A stretch of 29,548 nucleotides of DNA, taken from the NCBI RefSeq assembly GCF_000090795.2, contig NW_003546328.1:1426-30973 (forward strand), in the 5' to 3' direction. Positions 25,538-29,548 of the stretch are shown here, one piece after another (position 1 is the stretch's first letter; the number at the start of each line of letters is the position of its first letter). Source of the stretch: Amphimedon queenslandica. Lineage: Eukaryota > Porifera > Demospongiae > Haplosclerida > Niphatidae. The notes beneath the pieces were generated by a model. That model was not told the origin of the DNA. It ran no database searches and saw nothing but the letters and a program-made list of their open reading frames with translations. A program made the position numbers and the translations under genes.

Positions 25538-28500
25538 ATCAGTTGTTGTAATGTGAGATGGTTCCAGGATTACTGATGAATGTGTGTGTGTGTGTCTGTC
25601 TACCTTTGGCTAGTGTTTATTATTTTATCAATTGCACTACTATTATCATATTCTACATAGTGCTAGTTATTATATTGCAACAGCAGCTTCCTAGAAAATT
25701 TCTCTGAGTAAATGATCTACCTAATTCATTCATGTGCATTATGCTTTATGCTAATGTGCTGTCACTTAATTCTACTAGCAAAGGTCTAGGGGGAATATAT
25801 GCAATTAAACCAAAACCTTATTACCTACAATTACCTTTGGGACACTACCACTGATTCAATGTACACTTTTACTAGTATTACTAGTATTATTAGTATTATT
25901 AATATTACTAGTATTATTATTATCATTATTATTATTATTATTATTAGTGGTATCACTACTACTATTATATGTTATTGATGTCATCTGTTAGCACCTGCAT
26001 GAGTCAATCAATCAAGTTAATCTCTTCATTCCCTTGACGTCTTTTTGGAACTATTACATGACGTAATGATACTTTATCAGAGAGTCCTTCTACACTGACC
26101 CTCACCTAAACCTCATTTCATTACCTCCCAGTGTCATCATTATCCCCCTACTGTATGATCACACTAACACATTTGCATTATGTATCTGTTGTGTGTGTGT
26201 GTACATATGATACATTAATTCTCTATGTACTGACACTGTAAGTCTATGGATATTATACATGTACATGTACATGTATGCGGACTTTCCTTCACGCAATCCT
26301 AATGAGGTCACTATCTTTCCTCATCCGTTTATCTGATTTAGCGTGTTTGAGTGCTTACATGGTCACCTTTAGCATGTGTTCTGGTTTGTATCTATCGCCC
26401 ACTATATCATTTCCTTCTCTTCATCCGCCCCTTCATCCTTCCCTTTCCTCCTATGCCTACATGTACATGTATTACAGTACATATTGCATGTACATGTACT
26501 TTTCAGTTGTGGTTCCAATTATTGTCATTCCTCATCAATGAGCTAGTATTAATAAATGTGTTCTTTACTAAAACAATAACTGCATAGGTGCCTGTTGCAC
26601 TACTGTTCTTTGCTGTGCACTTTACATTGAACCCTTTCTTCACAAACACTCTCTATAGCATGCATCTCCATTCAACAGACAGCACTTACTTAGTGCAAGG
26701 TTTTTCATAAAGCATAATGCTAAGTGAGCTAAACAGCATGAGCTTCATGAGCTGACAAGCACTACAATACAGTACATGGCATTTGGAGCAACTTCGAAAA
26801 TTCATAAAATATACAAATTTGATTGGAATCAGCTCAAACTTTATACACAACATTGGAACATGTATAATATGTATCAGAAAATTATAAAAACTCTCCTAGC
26901 CATTTTTAATGAAATTTGGCCAAAGACCAAAGGCCTTTGGTCATTTTCCTAATTTTTGACTAACATGAAAAATCTAAATTTAATTGAAATCAGCTCAAAG
27001 TTGATACAATGGCATAAGGACATGTATCTGTACACTGTATCAGTAAAAAAATTAAAAATGGAGAATTCTTTCCTTGTGATTTTTGTTGAAATTCCCTGTA
27101 CTATAGTACAGGGTCTCTTGCCCGATTTTTGAGCAACTTGACAATCCACTGACAAGAAGCTGCATGAGCACTATGCCAAAATCTTGTGGGAAATCCTGAC
27201 CTAATAACCTCCACATAAATAAACTCTTTTCCCAGAGTGTCCATTATATAGAGGCTCCACAGTATTGCAATGTGTCTGCACTGATTTCATGTACTTACGC
27301 TTTATTGTTATAATAATAATGTGCTCAGGAATTCCTTTTTTGTTGTATTATTTGATCGTGTGTGCATTTGATGTTTTTGTTATTGTGTGTTCTGTAGGAG
27401 CGTCATTTGCTAGTCAAAGTTATCGATCGTGTTCTCTACAAATGGATGATCTTGTTAGACCTTATGTCCACAAGGTAACTGGATTATGCTTCCTTTCTGA
27501 TTCCTCTCACACTTGCAATTCTCTCCCTTCCCTTCCTCTCTCCATTCCTTATTCTCATCCTACTCTTTCCCTCTCCCTCTCCCTCTCTCTCTCTCTCCCT
27601 CCCCCCTCTCTCTCCCTCCCCCCTCTCTCTCCCTCCCCCCCTCTCTCTCCCTCCCTCCCTCTCTCCCCCTCTCTCCTCCCTCCCTCCCTCTCTCCCCCTC
27701 TCTCCTCCCTCCCTCCTCCCTCCCTCCTCCCTCCCTCCCTTCCTCTCTCTCTCTTTCATATAGATTCTTGTTGTCATTGAGCCCCTATTGATCGATGAGG
27801 ATTACTATGCTCGTGTGGAGGGAAGAGAGATCATCAGTAATCTTGCTAAAGCTGCTGGTCTTGCTACAATGATATCAACCATGAGGCCAGACATTGATAA
27901 CATGGACGAATACGTCAGGAACACGACAGCAAGGTCAGTATACTGGAATATACTGAGTATTTTACTGAGTATTCACATATGTTGCAAGTAATATGAAAAT
28001 TAATCTATTAAAGCAAGTATCACCATTGATGCTTGTACTGCTTTTAAAGCTACTAGCTTACACTGTCATCAGTAGCTCAGCTGTAGCAACAGCTTCACCA
28101 TTGAACAGTATTAAGTTCTGATAAATATCTTCTAATACATTTCCCAAGTGAATGTCCCAAATACATGCACAGCATTCATTGTTTACAAGCACTTGTAGCT
28201 AAATTAAGGACCTTAAAGGTTATAGAGGCCTCTCCCTCATTTCTATTAATTTCCTCTTTGCACTCTGCTATCAGTTCAAGCATACATTACCATACATTCC
28301 CTAATATTCTTATTATTATTTGGAACGAATGCCTCTCTCCCAAGATAAGTACAAACAGAATCACATTATATTCCTGCATGGCCTTTTGCTCATTCTGTGT
28401 ACACATGTGTACAATGTGGTCTTCCTGAATCAGCATCTTTCATTTAGTGCATATTCAAAATGTCAGTCATTCTTTTACAAGTTCTGTTGATACACACAAC

Positions 28501-29548
28501 GACTTTTTTGTAGCAATTTAAATTGAGTTGGACCTCTGTTTTATCTAATTATGGTCAAAATATCGTTATGACATTATTAAAGATTGAGCCTATTGTAATA
28601 CTTGAACGTGCATGTACATGTAGAGGCCAGCTATGTACTCATTTAGCTAAAAGTGAGAATGATTAATGTGCATTTATGAATTATATCTAATAAATTTTTT
28701 TGACCACACTTTAGGTTCTAGTACTAGTAAGTGATATGTGACATCGCTCTTAAACAGCATCTGATTCCAGTTCCTTTCTCATATATGCATAGTTCCATTT
28801 GTACATCTCTCTACCTAGAATGAGTTTTTATAAGTTTTATGTGAAGAGGGATTAAGTCACCAGTGCCTATTATTAAGATGTGCATGTGTTGTAGGGCGTC
28901 ACGGGTCTTGCTCATTCCCTCTGATGTTATTGCAATTTCTGTATTCCAACCACATTGTAATTTCCCTAAGTCTACCAGTCACAATAGGTTGTTGTACTGT
29001 CTCGCTTTGTGTTCATCACTCTCCTCAATAGGATTAGTATAATCAACTTATTTAATGTGTGATAAACCAGTTACCTTAACTAACTGAGTCCTAACAACTA
29101 GTAATGACAGCTAGCACTCTATTATAGTTTTTATAGCATCAGTGTCCTATTATTATTATTAGTAGTATTAGTATATGCTGTAGTTATATTGTTTAGAATA
29201 AAATTAAAAATTGTTTCTTTATTTCCTTTAACTTTTTACTTTCAGTCACTCCCCCTTTCTCACCCTCCCTCTCCCTCCCCCTCCCTCCCTCCCCCTCCCT
29301 CCCTCCCCCTCCCCTTCCTCCTCCCTTCCCCCCCTCTCCCTCCCCCTCTCTCCCTACCATTCCTCTGTCCCATGTTTTATTTCTCTTATTTCTTGTGTCT
29401 AATATCTTAATCTGATTTGGTGCCTACGTGTATACAGTATATATAAGTTCTGTGGTTGTTTTGTGTGTGTGTGTGCGTGCGTGGATGATGTAGTCCTCCA
29501 GAATTGTATTTAGAATTTTAATTAGTCAGTTTTGGCGTGCATCCCTAA
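13262..29548 (+). CDS. SF3B1: SF3B1, splicing factor 3B subunit 1 (5' part; coding continues past the window)
   Basis: Core subunit of SF3b in U2 snRNP, which holds the branch site. Fourteen coding exons: 13262-13286, 13348-13430, 13516-13617, 14367-14459, 14883-15003, 16312-16385, 16718-16994, 17140-17466, 18489-18727, 19099-19175, 19228-19339, 19419-19520, 27398-27474, 27764-27933. Exon 1-2 reads [14 protein letters not shown] (human has THEDIEAQI). Exon 5-6 has the [11 protein letters not shown]...[19 protein letters not shown] block. Exons 7-8 hold eight Trp motifs of the RWDETP type, which bind U2AF-homology domains. Exon 9 ([20 protein letters not shown] ... [13 protein letters not shown]) is the SF3B6/p14-binding segment. 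Exons 11-14 begin the HEAT repeats ([52 protein letters not shown]). Exon 13 is one base short (77 nt; 78 expected). The exon after 27933 is not in the window. Confidence 0.96.
13637..14250. mobile_element. hAT-like MITE, copy 1 (SF3B1 intron 3)
   Basis: Begins CAGGGTTATCACA and ends TGTGGGAAACCCTG, which are inverted repeats of each other. It is flanked on both sides by AGAGGGAG (13629-13636 and 14251-14258), a perfect 8-bp target-site duplication as made by hAT transposases. The interior has two to three repeats of a roughly 180-bp unit and no open frame, so it is non-autonomous. Confidence 0.8.
14538..14730. mobile_element. TA-flanked MITE with about 45-bp terminal inverted repeats (SF3B1 intron 4)
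   Basis: The left end TACCGATACTGGGAAATTTT matches the reverse complement of the right end (…ATATCCCAGTATACGGTA), and the match extends through TTTTCGCGAATTT. The TA at each edge fits a TA target duplication (Tc1/mariner-type), though other superfamilies are possible. No coding capacity. Confidence 0.75.
15133..15193. repeat. Perfect 18-bp inverted repeat (hairpin) in SF3B1 intron 5
   Basis: CCTCATTAATATTCATCA at 15133-15150 is followed after 25 nt by its exact reverse complement at 15176-15193. The rest of intron 5 (15004-16311) is AT-rich with no exon seen. Confidence 0.8.
16125..16190. repeat. ATT-rich trinucleotide run (SF3B1 intron 5)
   Basis: Imperfect ATT/TTA repeats between the intron body and the pyrimidine tract of the exon 6 acceptor. 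Confidence 0.7.
16424..16585. mobile_element. TA-flanked MITE (SF3B1 intron 6)
   Basis: The left end TACCGTATAGCAGGAAATTT is matched exactly by the reverse complement of the right end (AAATTTCCTGCTATACGGTA), 162 bp overall. It shares the outermost ACCGTATA with the intron 4 element, so both may use the same transposase. Confidence 0.8.
17590..18425. repeat. Tandem array of about 180-bp units (SF3B1 intron 8)
   Basis: Landmark CCATGGTTTTTT recurs at 17596, 17779, 17956, 18134 and 18310, giving periods of 183, 177, 178 and 176 bp and about 4.7 units. Each unit ends with CCCTGTACTATAGCCC. On the minus strand the unit contains GGAATCAGTTCAAACTTT, GCATAAGGACAT and ATCAGAAAATATAAT, the same series seen inside the hAT-like MITEs. 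Confidence 0.88.
18781..19080. repeat. Low-complexity A/T region (SF3B1 intron 9)
   Basis: About 300 bp of almost pure A and T with T and TTA runs and ATATAAAAA variants. No gene or structured repeat. Confidence 0.7.
19595..20058. mobile_element. hAT-like MITE, copy 2 (SF3B1 intron 12)
   Basis: Starts CAGGATTTCCCACAA and ends AAACCCTG. The flanking octamers TCTAGAAG and CCTAGAAA agree at 6 of 8 positions, fitting an aged target-site duplication. The interior has the GAGCTGACAAGCACT, CAGCTCAAAGTTGATAC and GCATAAGG motifs of the family. Confidence 0.72.
20471..20673. repeat. Perfect 29-bp x 7 minisatellite (SF3B1 intron 12)
   Basis: Seven identical head-to-tail copies of a unit starting GATTAATGTACTTG and ending GGGTGTGTATT, beginning at 20471, 20500, 20529, 20558, 20587, 20616 and 20645. 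There are no spacers, so it is not a CRISPR. The absence of any mismatch suggests very recent expansion. Confidence 0.95.
25491..25535. repeat. (TG)n microsatellite
   Basis: Uninterrupted TG dinucleotide run of about 22 units inside SF3B1 intron 12. A shorter one lies at 25580-25595. Confidence 0.93.
25871..25947. repeat. ATT/ACTAGT trinucleotide-type repeat
   Basis: Alternating ACTAGTATT and ATT units in intron 12; simple sequence with no coding meaning. Confidence 0.8.
26696..27198. mobile_element. hAT-like MITE, copy 3 (SF3B1 intron 12)
   Basis: The right end TTGTGGGAAATCCTG is the exact reverse complement of the left end of copy 2; its own left end (CAAGGTTTTTCATAA) is diverged. Flanking octamers ACTTAGTG and ACCTAATA agree at 5 of 8, all differences being transitions. 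The interior matches copies 1 and 2, including a CCCTGTACTATAGTACAGGG palindrome. Confidence 0.7.
27565..27754 (+). repeat. 190-bp pyrimidine tract abutting the SF3B1 exon 14 acceptor
   Basis: Almost pure C/T made of CTCTCCCT and CCTCC variants, ending about 9 nt before the AG at 27762-27763. It is a greatly enlarged polypyrimidine tract for the intron 13 3' splice site. Open frames crossing it are low complexity. Confidence 0.92.
27934..29548. other. SF3B1 intron 14 (incomplete), with a second C/T tract at 29249-29356
   Basis: Begins with the donor GTCAGT after NTTA plus two bases of the next codon. I do not see the next conserved segment (human AFAVVASALGIPSLL) before the window ends. The only structured element is a C/T-rich tract at 29249-29356 similar to that in intron 13. 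Confidence 0.7.

Larger units (their letters stand above)
20059..26695. other. Body of the long SF3B1 intron 12, no gene seen
   Basis: This is most of a 7.9-kb intron; the other complete introns are 45 bp to about 1.3 kb. The protein reads straight across it (TLEDQ to [10 protein letters not shown]), so no exon is missing. Open frames here (such as 23207-23788) are rich in short repeats and resemble no family I recognise. TGTACATGTACA-type palindromes are frequent. A short imperfect repeat of ACAATGG...CATTA lies at about 23658-23745. Confidence 0.6.

Noticed and set aside
27265..27791. Long open frames across exon 13 and the C/T tract
   Set aside because: Mostly Ser-Leu-Pro (plus strand) or Arg-Glu-Gly (minus strand) translations of the pyrimidine tract; only the exon 13 and 14 parts are coding.

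Overview
The window is intron-rich, AT-rich animal DNA. Introns are GT-AG, several coding exons are tiny, and microsatellites and short non-autonomous DNA transposons are present. The right half carries a clearly recognisable SF3B1 gene. The left half is a local array of short zinc-binding genes related to the ZAR1/3CxxC family. An early-branching metazoan such as a sponge would fit the compact array and the divergence from vertebrates, but the species is inference.

Positions 1-12943, minus strand: a tandem array of three-to-four-exon genes whose products share the signature F-x-C-x2-C-x4-W ... W ... Q-x-C-x2-C ... YP, followed by a downstream C-x2-C-x6-C knuckle. This matches the C-terminal zinc-binding region of ZAR1/ZAR1L (3CxxC zinc finger). 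Reading left to right the array contains U (85 aa); S1 (102 aa) and L1 (272 aa); S2 (96 aa), the broken T1 and L2 (274 aa); S3 (98 aa), the broken T2 and L3 (frameshifted); S4 (100 aa) and T3 (152 aa). Introns and flanks are nearly as similar as exons, so the roughly 3.6 kb block was duplicated recently. T1 and T2 share the same fusion scar and the same dead splice donor, so that block was copied after it broke. S2-S4 and L1-L3 share a promoter-like module with a TTTAAA box.

Positions 12944-13261: a 318-bp gap between the divergent start codons of T3 (minus) and SF3B1 (plus), probably a bidirectional promoter.

Positions 13262-29548, plus strand: SF3B1, the HEAT-repeat core subunit of the SF3b part of U2 snRNP. 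Fourteen coding exons are visible, from the start codon to the first HEAT repeats; the gene runs off the right edge. Exon 13 lacks one base, which breaks the frame. The introns carry three copies of a hAT-like MITE (one with a perfect 8-bp target-site duplication), two TA-flanked MITEs, a tandem array of about 180-bp units derived from the hAT-like MITE, a perfect 29-bp x 7 minisatellite, and very long pyrimidine tracts.

No rRNA, tRNA or CRISPR was seen. Exon boundaries were read by eye from splice signals, reading frame and comparison between paralogues; none is supported by transcript data here.
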